From: Chitinophagaceae bacterium UBA4407
GTDB taxonomy: Bacteria; Bacteroidota; Bacteroidia; Chitinophagales; Chitinophagaceae
Length of the DNA stretch: 64,000 bases
Assembly (NCBI GenBank): GCA_002390845.1
Contig: DGQT01000023.1
Span: forward strand, 1-64,000
Direction: 5' to 3'
The notes under the pieces: model-generated
Database searches by the model: none
Seen by the model: only the letters and a program-made list of their open reading frames with translations
What the model was told of the DNA's origin: nothing
Made by a program: the position numbers and the translations under genes
Shown: one piece after another, positions 8,336 to 17,679 of the stretch
Layout: the number at the start of each line of letters is the position of its first letter
Position numbering within the stretch: the first letter of the stretch is position 1

Positions 8336-8800
8336 TCACCAGTTTCCCATTTGTTCTTCAACAATGCGTTCAGGTTTTTCAGCTTCATGATGCTGCCAGT
8401 CGGCATCGTATTTTACAAACCAGCTTAACCACAAACTTCTGGACATACGCATAAAAACAGGCTGAAGCAAAAGCAAGGTTACTGAGTTTATGCCAAGCCA
8501 GTAAAAGATACTGTTATCATAAATTGAAAAACCAAGCAGCACCCACCAGGCAACAAATGTAGCCACCGAATAAGCAACAGTAAGCGCATAACTTACATAG
8601 CTGGTTCCGTAATAAAAACCTACTTCTATTTCTGTGCGCTGGCCACATACCGGGCAGTTATCATTCATTTTTATATAACGGCTTTTCTTAAACTCGTAAG
8701 CATTTTTCGACTGGAAAAGAGATCCCTCTCTGCAACGCGGACATTTATTCGCCAATACACTTAGCAAATACGATGGTTTGCCTTTTTGCTCTTTGCCCAT
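8336..8800 (-). CDS. DUF983 family membrane protein
   Basis: The 154-residue protein opens with NKCPRCREGSLF and later has CPVCGQ, two Cys pairs typical of DUF983, followed by two membrane spans (about 75-100 and 105-125) and the conserved RSLWLSWF near the C-terminus. The family is common in Bacteroidota and Alphaproteobacteria and has no proven function. It is a single-gene unit between repeat loci 4 and 5. Confidence 0.85.
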   Translation of the reverse strand: MGKEQKGKPSYLLSVLANKCPRCREGSLFQSKNAYEFKKSRYIKMNDNCPVCGQRTEIEVGFYYGTSYVSYALTVAYSVATFVAWWVLLGFSIYDNSIFYWLGINSVTLLLLQPVFMRMSRSLWLSWFVKYDADWQHHEAEKPERIVEEQMGNW

Positions 8801-8844
8801 ATCTTTTTATTTGGGTCGCAAGTTACAGATTAAATACGGTAAGG

Positions 8845-8988
8845 TTTTTTTGAACCCGGCTTAAGTACTGCTATGAAGCTGCTGTTGCCACGCTCGTTTC
8901 ACAGTTCTCTTTTTCATGGCAGCATTTACGCGAAGTGTGGCAGCCTGTACCGAACTTGTTTCGGTATCGCACTCTTCGACTGCATATC
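8845..8988 (+). repeat. intergenic repeat locus 5: single half with nested palindromic module
   Basis: T-run, GAACCCGGC, CTATGAAGC, TTGCCACGCTCG, then CATGGCAGC, GCGAAGTGTGGCAG and a CCGAAC..TTTCGG hairpin, closing on TCGCACTCTTCG. The module sits between the TTG and the TCGCAC of the normal core. The inverse partner is locus 6, beyond murF. Confidence 0.8.
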
Positions 8989-9023
8989 ATTGGGGAACAA
9001 TTGCAGGTACAACCATCCTGCTA

Positions 9024-10301
9024 CTAAGCAATAACCTTTTCCATCTGCGTACTTCTTGAACCTTTGACTAAAATATACGATTGTTCAAAATGCTGCTGTT
9101 GAAACCATTCTTTGGCTTCGGTTGCATCGGTAAAATAGTGGAAAGGATGCGGGATATTTTTAAAATCGCCGCCAACAAGTACCACTGCTTTCCATTTGTA
9201 ACTGTCAATTAATGCAGCGATATTTTTATGTTCCCGGATGCTTTCTTCACCCAGTTCCATCATGCCGCCAAGCATCAGTACTTTATTTTCAGCGTGGAGT
9301 TTTGCAAAATTTTCTATAGCCGCTTTCATGCTTGTGGGGTTGGCATTGTAGGCATCAAGAATAATTTTATTCGTTCCCCTTTCTACCAGTTGCGAACGGC
9401 TGTTTGAAGGTGTGTAATTTTCAATAGCAGTTTTTATTTTTTCATCAGGAACATTGAAATGTTTGGCAACTGTTATTGCGCATAGAATATTCGGTAAATT
9501 GTAATCGCCTACCAACTGTGTTTTAACAGAATTGAATGTGGTTCCTTTTGTTAAAGCGACTTCTAAATAAGGTTCACTTTGTAAAACATTGCCGGTAACA
9601 GTTCCTTCTGAAGTTCCATACCACACTGCGTTTGCAATACCTGTTGCCATTTCGTGCAGGTAACTGTAATCGTCAAACGCAAAGATGTTTCCATTATATG
9701 CGCGGATAAAATCAAACAACTCGCCCTTGCCTTTTCTTACACCTTCTTCGCCACCGAAACCTTCTAAATGTGCTTTACCGCAATTGGTAATAATCCCGTG
9801 TGTTGGTTGCGTATAAATACAATAACCTTCTATTTCTTTCTGATGGTTGGCACCCATTTCAATCACCGCCATTTCTGCGTCTTTTTTAATTCGCAATATC
9901 GTTATTGGTATGCCGATATGATTGTTGAGATTACCCTCGGTTGTATAAGTTTTATTGTGCACAGATAATACGGCGTGCACCAGTTCTTTGGTAGTGGTTT
10001 TGCCATTGCTTCCGGTAATGGCTATAAAAGGAATATTAAATTGTGCCCGGTGGTGTTTTGCCAGTTGCTGCAACGTTGTAAGAACATCATTTGTTTGTAT
10101 AATGCGTTTATCCACACCTTCCACAGGTTCATCAACTATTGAATAAGCTGCTCCCATTTCCAGTGCCTTTAATGCAAAAAGATTACCGTTGAAATTTGGG
10201 CCTTTTAACGCAAAGAAAAGATCGCCTTTTTTTAGCTTTCTGGTATCGGTTTCTATTGATGGATACTGAAGAAAAATGTTATACAATGCTTCAATGCTCA
10301 C
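9024..10301 (-). CDS. murF: UDP-N-acetylmuramoyl-tripeptide--D-alanyl-D-alanine ligase
   Basis: The 425-residue protein is in the Mur ligase family: an N-terminal substrate domain, the ATP loop AITGSNGKTTTKEL (about 90-105), EMGANHQKEIEGYC, and the C-terminal domain with NANPTSMKAAIENF. MurF adds D-Ala-D-Ala to the UDP-MurNAc-tripeptide, the last cytoplasmic step of peptidoglycan precursor synthesis. It is slightly shorter than the roughly 450 residues common in proteobacteria, as is usual in Bacteroidota. It stands apart from any mur/fts cluster, bracketed by repeat loci 5 and 6, which is unusual for a core cell-wall gene. Confidence 0.95.
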   Translation of the reverse strand: MSIEALYNIFLQYPSIETDTRKLKKGDLFFALKGPNFNGNLFALKALEMGAAYSIVDEPVEGVDKRIIQTNDVLTTLQQLAKHHRAQFNIPFIAITGSNGKTTTKELVHAVLSVHNKTYTTEGNLNNHIGIPITILRIKKDAEMAVIEMGANHQKEIEGYCIYTQPTHGIITNCGKAHLEGFGGEEGVRKGKGELFDFIRAYNGNIFAFDDYSYLHEMATGIANAVWYGTSEGTVTGNVLQSEPYLEVALTKGTTFNSVKTQLVGDYNLPNILCAITVAKHFNVPDEKIKTAIENYTPSNSRSQLVERGTNKIILDAYNANPTSMKAAIENFAKLHAENKVLMLGGMMELGEESIREHKNIAALIDSYKWKAVVLVGGDFKNIPHPFHYFTDATEAKEWFQQQHFEQSYILVKGSRSTQMEKVIA

Positions 10302-10414
10302 GGGAATATTTTTTTGGCAAGTTACGGAAGGGCAGTGAAAAGCAAAGTTGCATGTTTGCTGAAAATTGAGTTGGTTTCACAAGTTCTGCAAAGAAGAACA
10401 AGCTGCATTGGATC

Positions 10415-10492
10415 GCTCAAGTAAATTATTGCAGTACAAGTGTGCGACGCAAGAAAAGTTCAATAGAATTACATATGCCTGATTCAAAAAAA
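10415..10492 (-). repeat. intergenic repeat locus 6: single half, - orientation
   Basis: GCTCAA inner arm at 10415, the core complement GTACAAGTGTGCGACGCAA at 10434-10452, and an outer end GATTCAAAAAAA. It lies between the divergent murF and polA genes, about 60 bases before the polA start. Confidence 0.8.
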
Positions 10493-10550
10493 TTCCCTGC
10501 TTTTATAAACCACAAACTACAAACAACAAACCTTTCATTACCTTAGCTGC

Positions 10551-13403
10551 ATGGCAAAGAAACTCTTTTTACTGGATGCTTTTGCACTCATCTTCCGTGC
10601 ATACTATGCATTGATCCGCAACCCAAGGATTACGTCGAAAGGTAAAAACACCAACGCACAGTTTGGTTTTACCAATACACTGTTCGACCTGATAAACAGG
10701 GAAAAACCTACGCATCTTGCTGTGTGCTTTGATATGGAAGGTCCCACTGAAAGACATGCCGATTTTAGTGAATACAAAGCTAACCGCCAGGAAACGCCGG
10801 AAGATCTGCTGGCTGCAATTCCTGATATAAAGCGCATTATAGAAGGATTTAATATACCGGTAATTGGCGTATCGGGTTACGAGGCGGATGATGTAATAGG
10901 TACACTTGCATGGCAGGCGCATGATGCGGGTTACGAAGTTTTTATGGTTACACCAGATAAAGATTACGGGCAACTGGTAAGGGATGGCATTAATATCTGG
11001 AGGCCGGGTTACCAGGGTGGAGATGCAGAAATACTGGGGCCAAAAGAAATTTGCGCCAAATGGGATATTGAGCGGGTTGACCAGGTAGTGGATATGCTTG
11101 GCCTTATGGGTGATGCAGTAGATAATATTCCGGGTATTGCAGGCGTTGGTGAAAAGACAGCAGCCAAACTATTGAAGGAATATGGAACGCTAGAGAACAT
11201 CCTTGCGAATGCAGAAAATATAAAAGGCGCCCTTGGCGAGAAAGTTCGCAATGGAAAAGATAATGCCATCATGAGCAAGAAGCTGGCAAAAATAATCACT
11301 GACTCGCCTGTGGAATTTCACGAGGAGAATTACCGTTTAAAAGAATGGAATAAGGATGAACTGATTGAAGTATTTACAGAGCTTGAGTTTAAAACATTGG
11401 GTAAAAGAGTACTTGGAGATGAGTTCAATGCATTTCAAACTGCACCGGTTGCTGTGCAGAACGATTTATTCAACCCGCGGCCTGAACCGCAGAACGTACA
11501 AAAAGATCTTTTCGGCAATAGTGTTCAAGGAAAAACTGAAACGAAAGCCGCAAGTGTGGATGAGGCTTCGGGAATGGGCGCAGACAAAAACATAAATAAT
11601 ACAGAACACAATTACATTCTCGTTGATACCGATGAAAAGATAACAGCGCTTATTGAAAAATTGCTGCAACAAAAAGAAATTTGTTTTGATACTGAAACCA
11701 CCGGCCTTGATGCAAATGATACCGAACTGGTTGGCTTAAGTTTTTCAATTAAGCCGCATGAGGGGTATTACATTCCCTGCCCCAAAGAGCAGCATGAAAC
11801 AAAAAGAATACTCGCTCAATTTGTACAACTCTTTAATGATATAACCAAAACCTGGGTTGGTCAGAACATAAAATACGATATGCTCGTATTGAAATGGTAC
11901 GGCATTGAACTGGTTGGCGAAATTTACGATACCATGCTGGCGCATTATGTAATAGAGCCGGAAGGCAGGCGCAGCATGGATTTACTTAGTGCGCAATACC
12001 TGGGTTACGAGCCGGTACATATTGAAGAACTCATTGGCAAGAAAGGAAAAGGCCAGGGCACCATGCGTGATGTGGAAATAGAAAAGATAAAAGAATATGC
12101 TGCCGAAGATGCTGACATAACGCTGCAATTGAAACATGTTCTTAATCCGCAGCTGAAAGAAAAAGAAGTGGAACGTGTGTTTAACGAGGTAGAAAACCCT
12201 TTGGTAAAAGTGCTGACTGATATGGAGTTTGAAGGCGTAAAAATTGATGTGGCTTTTTTAAATGAATACTCCAAAGAACTGGAACGCGAGGCTTCTACAA
12301 GCGAACAAAATGTATTTAAACAGGCAGGTGTAAAATTCAATCTTGCATCGCCGAAGCAATTGGGCGAAGTGCTGTTCGATTTATTAAAGATCGATCCAAA
12401 AGCAAAAAAGACAAAGACCGGTCAGTATGCAACCGGCGAAGACGTACTGCAGAAACTTGCACATAACAATCCCATCGTTGCAGACATACTTGCGTTTCGG
12501 GAACTCACTAAATTAAAATCAACTTATGTAGATGCATTGCCTTTAATGATCAACCGAAAAACCGGCCGTGTTCATACTTCTTATGCGCAGGCTGTGGCAG
12601 TAACAGGCAGACTGAGCAGCAATAATCCAAACCTGCAAAATATTCCGATAAGGTCTCACAGGGGCAAAGAAATCCGCAAAGCATTTGTGCCGAGAGACAG
12701 TAACCATGTGCTCGTAAGTGCTGATTATTCGCAGATCGAATTGCGCATTGTGGCAGCCATCAGCGGCGATCCTAATATGTGCGATGCATTTAAAAAAGGT
12801 ATCGACATTCATACGGCCACCGCTGCAAAAGTTTTTCATGTTGATGAAAAAGATGTAACCAAAGAAATGCGGTATAAGGCCAAAAGTGTAAACTTTGGTA
12901 TCATCTACGGGCAGGGCGCATTTGGTTTGGCCGATAACCTCGGCATCAGCCGAACCGAAGCAAAGGAGATTATTGATAATTATAAAAAGGAGTTTTCAGG
13001 CATTACAAAATACATGGATGACACCATAAATTTTGCCAAAGAAAATGGCTACGTAGAAACACTTATGGGCCGCAAACGCTGGCTTCGGGATATCAATTCT
13101 TCCAATTTTACCGTGCGTGGATTTGCAGAGCGAAACGCTATTAATTCCCCCATTCAGGGTACTGCTGCTGACATGATAAAACTTGCAATGATCAAAATTC
13201 ATCATGCCATAAAAAAAGAAAAACTGCAAAGCAGGATGATCCTCCAGGTGCATGATGAATTGGTGTTCGATGCATTGCCCGGCGAAATGGAAATACTAAA
13301 ACCATTGATATTGGAGAATATGAAAACAGCGTTGCTACTTCCTCATGAAGTTCCAGTGGATGCAGAATTGGGTGCCGGAGAAAACTGGCTGGTGGCGCAT
13401 TAA
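10551..13403 (+). CDS. polA: DNA polymerase I
   Basis: The 950-residue protein contains all three domains. The 5'-3' exonuclease domain is at about 1-290 (KLFLLDAFALIFRAYYAL, then GVGEKTAAKLL). The 3'-5' proofreading domain is intact, with D380 and E382 in CFDTETTGLD and YAAEDADITLQL further on. The polymerase domain at about 560-950 has VSADYSQIELR (D725), the O-helix region KSVNFGIIYGQ, and QVHDELVFD (H901, D902, E903). It fills gaps at Okazaki fragments and during repair. It is a single-gene unit on the plus strand with a hairpin terminator after the stop. Confidence 0.97.
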   Translation: MAKKLFLLDAFALIFRAYYALIRNPRITSKGKNTNAQFGFTNTLFDLINREKPTHLAVCFDMEGPTERHADFSEYKANRQETPEDLLAAIPDIKRIIEGFNIPVIGVSGYEADDVIGTLAWQAHDAGYEVFMVTPDKDYGQLVRDGINIWRPGYQGGDAEILGPKEICAKWDIERVDQVVDMLGLMGDAVDNIPGIAGVGEKTAAKLLKEYGTLENILANAENIKGALGEKVRNGKDNAIMSKKLAKIITDSPVEFHEENYRLKEWNKDELIEVFTELEFKTLGKRVLGDEFNAFQTAPVAVQNDLFNPRPEPQNVQKDLFGNSVQGKTETKAASVDEASGMGADKNINNTEHNYILVDTDEKITALIEKLLQQKEICFDTETTGLDANDTELVGLSFSIKPHEGYYIPCPKEQHETKRILAQFVQLFNDITKTWVGQNIKYDMLVLKWYGIELVGEIYDTMLAHYVIEPEGRRSMDLLSAQYLGYEPVHIEELIGKKGKGQGTMRDVEIEKIKEYAAEDADITLQLKHVLNPQLKEKEVERVFNEVENPLVKVLTDMEFEGVKIDVAFLNEYSKELEREASTSEQNVFKQAGVKFNLASPKQLGEVLFDLLKIDPKAKKTKTGQYATGEDVLQKLAHNNPIVADILAFRELTKLKSTYVDALPLMINRKTGRVHTSYAQAVAVTGRLSSNNPNLQNIPIRSHRGKEIRKAFVPRDSNHVLVSADYSQIELRIVAAISGDPNMCDAFKKGIDIHTATAAKVFHVDEKDVTKEMRYKAKSVNFGIIYGQGAFGLADNLGISRTEAKEIIDNYKKEFSGITKYMDDTINFAKENGYVETLMGRKRWLRDINSSNFTVRGFAERNAINSPIQGTAADMIKLAMIKIHHAIKKEKLQSRMILQVHDELVFDALPGEMEILKPLILENMKTALLLPHEVPVDAELGAGENWLVAH

Positions 13404-13443
13404 TAATGCCCCGGTAAAATAAATTTGCGGCTTTCGTAATTTT

Positions 13444-13480
13444 AAAAGGCTATTGCTTCCATGAGTAATAGCCTTTTTTT
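13444..13480 (+). terminator. rho-independent terminator of polA
   Basis: Stem AAAAGGCTATT (13444-13454) pairs with AATAGCCTTTT (13467-13477), followed by more T residues. It starts 40 bases after the polA stop. Confidence 0.85.
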
Positions 13481-13518
13481 GGCGAGCTATTAAAGAATTA
13501 TTGTCCACACATATTTAT

Positions 13519-13563
13519 GCTATTCAGCATTCGTTGTGTCACTCACTTCAAGGTTCGGGGCAA
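13519..13563 (+). repeat. intergenic repeat locus 7: truncated half, core variant B
   Basis: The sequence contains TTCAGCATTCG and then TTGTGTCACTCACTTCAAGG; the outer GAGCC end is missing. It lies in the 459-base gap after polA. The remainder of that gap (about 13565-13862) is AT-rich with no ORF and presumably holds the promoter of the next gene, though I see no clear box. Confidence 0.65.
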
Positions 13564-13862
13564 TGTTCAGCTACAGGTTTCTGTTGCAATTTCTTACATT
13601 CTCACAACAGCGTTTAAGTACCCATATTTTCTTATTCATAATTATATGCAACACATTTTTTTCTAAAAAAAATTATGTAAGGCGGCTTAATTAAAAATTA
13701 ATTTCAATGCCTGTTTTATTTTTTATTTATTCATTCTTTTCATTAAGTTCGTAACGGAAAACACATTCCCTTTACATTGCAAAGTATCCCGATATTCAAC
13801 CAAACCCGTACGCTGAAAAGGGTAACAAAGAGTAAGCACTAATTTATCAAAACAAAAGATTT

Positions 13863-15074
13863 ATGAGAAAAATTTTTCTAGCTGCTATCGTAATGGTTAT
13901 TACAGTTTCTAATGCAAATGCCACCATAAGAAGGGTTGGCTTTACAGGGATACCACAAATAGCTGGTGTGGATTATACTAATTTTTATTCAGCACACCAG
14001 GCTGCTGCGGCAGGTGACACAATTTATGTTTACCCTGGCAAAACTTTAGCAGGGCCAGAATGGCCTACTTCTTTTGACAGGGCAGAAATTTCTAAAAAAT
14101 TAATTATAATCAGTAAGGGGTATTGGACTGACAGCACTTCTACGCCTAAAGGCAATGCTGCTTTACAGGCAAGTAAAGGCACAGCTACAATAGGCAATGT
14201 TAATTCTGCCACCTACCCGCTCTATTTTGTACCGGGAAGCGCAGGTTCGGTACTAATGGGATTTAATGGAGAAGGCGAGTCGGTTGCTATTAATGAAAGC
14301 AATATCACCATCAAAAGGAATTATAATCTGATTGTATATTTAAATGATTTTACCGTATCAAATTTAACCGTTGAAGGCAATTACAGGGTTTGGTTTGCAG
14401 GAAATGATAACCAGAATAATATTTATACCAATGTTATCATTAAAAATAATTTTATTTATCAATTTCTGCTGCCATTGAAAACGTATAGCAGTGGTGTCAT
14501 TACTAATAATACCTGGATATCAAACGGGCAAGATAATAGAGACGGTAGCGGTGATCTCACCATGTCTTATTTCTATAATAATGGTGTATATTATGACAGA
14601 TCAAACATAGATTTAAAAAGTGGCACCTGGATTTTCCAGAATAATCTGATGTTATTTTATACAAGTGCCGATTCTGCAACCAATAAAAATTATTTTAAAA
14701 TAATTGGAGCTACCAACTCTATCGTTAGTTATAACGTTGCATTAAAATCAGGCACATTCACAGTTTGGCCTGGCACTGCAACCAATAATGTGTTTTTAAA
14801 TCCATCGGTTGTTTCTACCATTTGCGAAGGCTTCCCTGCAATGGGTGCAAGAACTGCTGATGATAAGTATGCACTAAAAGCAGGAAGCCCTGCGTTAAAA
14901 GTAAATTTACCTGCAGGCAGCCCATCTGATGCGGGTATGTATGGTGGTACTTCGCCCTACAAATTAGGGATGATACCATCTATTCCAACTATATACAGAA
15001 TATCAAGCCCACAGGGAAATAACCCAACCGGTAATACAATTCAAATTAATCTTAGTACAAGAAGTAACAACTAA
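13863..15074 (+). CDS. secreted right-handed beta-helix protein
   Basis: The 403-residue protein has a signal peptide (residues 1-20, cleavage near NANA). The body is a series of Asn- and Ile/Val-rich short strands (NVIIKNNFIYQF, GVITNNTWISNG, IFQNNLMLFY) typical of parallel beta-helix pectate-lyase-like folds. A closing segment SDAGMYGGTSPYKLG recurs in Bacteroidota secreted beta-helix proteins. Specific catalytic residues cannot be assigned, so the substrate, if any, is unknown. The next gene encodes a T9SS cargo protein on the same strand, but repeat locus 8 lies between. Confidence 0.7.
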   Translation: MRKIFLAAIVMVITVSNANATIRRVGFTGIPQIAGVDYTNFYSAHQAAAAGDTIYVYPGKTLAGPEWPTSFDRAEISKKLIIISKGYWTDSTSTPKGNAALQASKGTATIGNVNSATYPLYFVPGSAGSVLMGFNGEGESVAINESNITIKRNYNLIVYLNDFTVSNLTVEGNYRVWFAGNDNQNNIYTNVIIKNNFIYQFLLPLKTYSSGVITNNTWISNGQDNRDGSGDLTMSYFYNNGVYYDRSNIDLKSGTWIFQNNLMLFYTSADSATNKNYFKIIGATNSIVSYNVALKSGTFTVWPGTATNNVFLNPSVVSTICEGFPAMGARTADDKYALKAGSPALKVNLPAGSPSDAGMYGGTSPYKLGMIPSIPTIYRISSPQGNNPTGNTIQINLSTRSNN

Positions 15075-15130
15075 ATGTTATTCGCTAACCAGCCTTAGGC
15101 CGTAATAAAATCTATGCTGAATAATGCTGT

Positions 15131-15172
15131 AACGTACAAGAGTGCGACGCAAGTAAAGCTGAATTTTTTACT
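15131..15172 (-). repeat. intergenic repeat locus 8: half, - orientation
   Basis: The core complement GTACAAGAGTGCGACGCAA is followed by AAAGCTGAATTTTTT. An open frame runs through it into the next gene, giving a spurious N-terminal extension. Confidence 0.75.
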
Positions 15173-15224
15173 GATGCGTGGTACACAAATTTGTAATTGT
15201 ATTGCTAATGATAAAAACTATATG

Positions 15225-17528
15225 ATGAGTTATTATAAAAAAATCCGATGGCTGAATTTGATTGCAGTGTTGTTCACTATAAGCCCTTTTTTATTAAAGG
15301 CGCAATCAAATATTGTTCGCGTGGAATATTACCTGGATAGTGCTGTTGCTTACGGAAGCGGAATTACAAGCGGGGTAACTTTTACACCGGGCCCCGATGT
15401 GAATGTTTCGCTGAATGTTAACCTGGCAGGCAAAGCGCCAGGCCTGCATGTACTTGGTGTAAGAAGCAGAGATGCAAATGGTGTGTGGAGTATGGATCAA
15501 ACATGGCTTATGTTGATTGCAGGGCAAGCCGTAACTACACCCAATATTGTTAGCGCAGAATATTATGTAGACAGGGATTTAGGCTACGGAAAATGCAAGC
15601 CTGTAAGCGTTACTGCGGGGCAGGACAGGAGCCTTTCTTTCTCGCCCTCTTTAGATTCTTTAGGGGGTGGCATGCACATAATTGGAGTAAGATCAAGAGA
15701 CGCAAACGGAACATGGAGCCTGGATGAAAAATGGCTGATTGTAAAACAGCCGGCAGGAGTGCCTTTAGTGAATGTTGTGAAAGCTGAGTACTATATTGAT
15801 ATAGATTCTGGTTATGGAAAAGGAACCAATATTACTATAAATGCCGGACAGGATATACAGGACCTTTCCTTCTCACCAGATATATCAACATTAAACGAAG
15901 GCTTGCATTTAATAGGTGTAAGAACAAGGGATGCCAATGGTTCCTGGAGTTTTGATAATTTATGGCTGTTTGCAAAATCATCACCTTTTAAACCTACGCC
16001 TGCTTTAAAGTATGTGGAGTATTATATAGACAGTTTGCCCGATTATGGAGCAGGAACACCGGTTGCAATCGACCAGGTAAGCAATCTTCCTGATTACAGT
16101 ATCCCTGTAAACATATCGGGTTTATCTGTGGGTAAACACGGGGTTTATTTCAGGTCACGTGATGCAAATGGGGCATGGTCGCTTGATGACAGTATTCAGT
16201 TTAATATTACATCAACTGCATCACTCCCCTACATTGTAGTAAACAGCGTCAGCAGGAAAACAGTGTGTGCGGGTAACCAGGTTGATGTAAGCTTTGACGC
16301 AAAGGGTACATTTAATGCCAACAATATTTTTACTGTACAAATGAGCAATATTAACGGGAGCTTTGCATCACCAATAAATATTGGCGCCGATACCGGTAGA
16401 AAAAACAAAATCATTACATGTACAATTCCTTCTAACACTACACCCGGCAAGGGGTACAGGTTAAGGGTAGTAAGTAGCAATATAGCTGCTACCGGTATAA
16501 CAGGAGTGGATACCTTAACGGTTGGTGCTGTTTTGGCAGCGCCAACAATAACCGCTAATGGCTCGACTACTTTTTGTGCAGGCGGCAACGTAAAACTTAC
16601 GTCATCATCATCTGCTGCTTATTTATGGAACACAGGAGATACTACAAAAACAATTACTGCAACAACATCAGGTAATTACAGGGTAACTATCACCAATATT
16701 TCAGGCTGTACCGCTATATCGTTACCAACAACAGTAACAGTAAACCCAATTCCCAACGCAACCATATCAGCATCCGGTTCAACTACCAATGTTTGTCCGG
16801 GTACTATTGTTACACTTACAGCTTCTGGTGGTGGTACTTATTTATGGAGTAATGGTGCCACTACTTCAAGTATTTTAGTTAGTGGTTCGGGTAGTTACAG
16901 TGTTATTGCAACAAGCCCAAGCGGCTGTAAAGATACTTCTGCCGCTACAGTTGTGACGTTCACTTCATGTCCTGCGCCAAAAGGATTAAAGGCAACTGTA
17001 ACGTCAGCAACAACTGCTACCTTAAAATGGAAACAGGCAATCTGTGGTGTTGGGTACCAGGTGCAATTAAGGCTTGCAGGATCAACTACATGGTCTGCGC
17101 CTGTAAGCGTAGCAGCATTATCTTATAAGCCTGCCGGCTTGTTTGCTGATACTTCTTACGAATGGCAGGTAGCAACTATATGCCAGGCGAGTCCGCTCAT
17201 CATCAGTGCTTATTCTCCGGGAGCAATATTTACCACACCGGTAAGTTTTGATGCAGCAATAACATTGATAAATCCCAAGACGACAGGAATCTTTAACGCT
17301 TCAATAATGCCTAACCCAACCAATGGAAGTACCGCGTTAACAGTTAATGGTGCGCCATCAGGTTATAGTGTAAGCATCAGTGATATTGCAGGGAAAATTT
17401 TATGGAAATCATTAAATATAAAAGACAGGAGGTTTCAACTTCCTGTTGAACGTTTTACATCTGGTGTTTACCTTGTAAGTATCAGTGATGGCGTTAATAC
17501 AAAAGTTTTGAAATTTGTAAAAGAGTAA
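15225..17528 (+). CDS. T9SS-exported multi-domain surface protein
   Basis: Starting at MSYYKK (15225) gives about 767 residues with a signal peptide ending near LLKAQ. An in-frame ATG at 15114 would place repeat locus 8 inside the protein, so I reject it. Four tandem modules of roughly 80-90 residues follow, each with a YY(L/V/I)D strand and a closing GLHVLGVRSRDANG-type strand and W. Then come Ig/PKD-like modules with YLWNTGDTT and YLWSNGATT, a fibronectin III-like module (CPAPKGLKATV), and a C-terminal type A sorting domain (MPNPTNG, then GVYLVSISDG). Surface display or release through T9SS is expected. An adhesion role is inference. Confidence 0.8.
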   Translation: MSYYKKIRWLNLIAVLFTISPFLLKAQSNIVRVEYYLDSAVAYGSGITSGVTFTPGPDVNVSLNVNLAGKAPGLHVLGVRSRDANGVWSMDQTWLMLIAGQAVTTPNIVSAEYYVDRDLGYGKCKPVSVTAGQDRSLSFSPSLDSLGGGMHIIGVRSRDANGTWSLDEKWLIVKQPAGVPLVNVVKAEYYIDIDSGYGKGTNITINAGQDIQDLSFSPDISTLNEGLHLIGVRTRDANGSWSFDNLWLFAKSSPFKPTPALKYVEYYIDSLPDYGAGTPVAIDQVSNLPDYSIPVNISGLSVGKHGVYFRSRDANGAWSLDDSIQFNITSTASLPYIVVNSVSRKTVCAGNQVDVSFDAKGTFNANNIFTVQMSNINGSFASPINIGADTGRKNKIITCTIPSNTTPGKGYRLRVVSSNIAATGITGVDTLTVGAVLAAPTITANGSTTFCAGGNVKLTSSSSAAYLWNTGDTTKTITATTSGNYRVTITNISGCTAISLPTTVTVNPIPNATISASGSTTNVCPGTIVTLTASGGGTYLWSNGATTSSILVSGSGSYSVIATSPSGCKDTSAATVVTFTSCPAPKGLKATVTSATTATLKWKQAICGVGYQVQLRLAGSTTWSAPVSVAALSYKPAGLFADTSYEWQVATICQASPLIISAYSPGAIFTTPVSFDAAITLINPKTTGIFNASIMPNPTNGSTALTVNGAPSGYSVSISDIAGKILWKSLNIKDRRFQLPVERFTSGVYLVSISDGVNTKVLKFVKE

Positions 17529-17549
17529 ATTTTCTGTATTTAATTTTTT

Positions 17550-17588
17550 AAAAGGAACAGGGACACTTTCGGTATTCCTGTTCCTTTT
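17550..17588 (+). terminator. rho-independent terminator
   Basis: Stem AAAAGGAACAGG (17550-17561) pairs with CCTGTTCCTTTT (17577-17588), 22 bases after the stop of the T9SS cargo gene. Confidence 0.85.
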
Positions 17589-17679
17589 AGAATATCGTTA
17601 TACTGAAGCTTTTGGCTTCATTTTATCCCTGTTTATTGGTTGCTTCTTTCTCATTATCTTTCCGCACTATTATACAATC

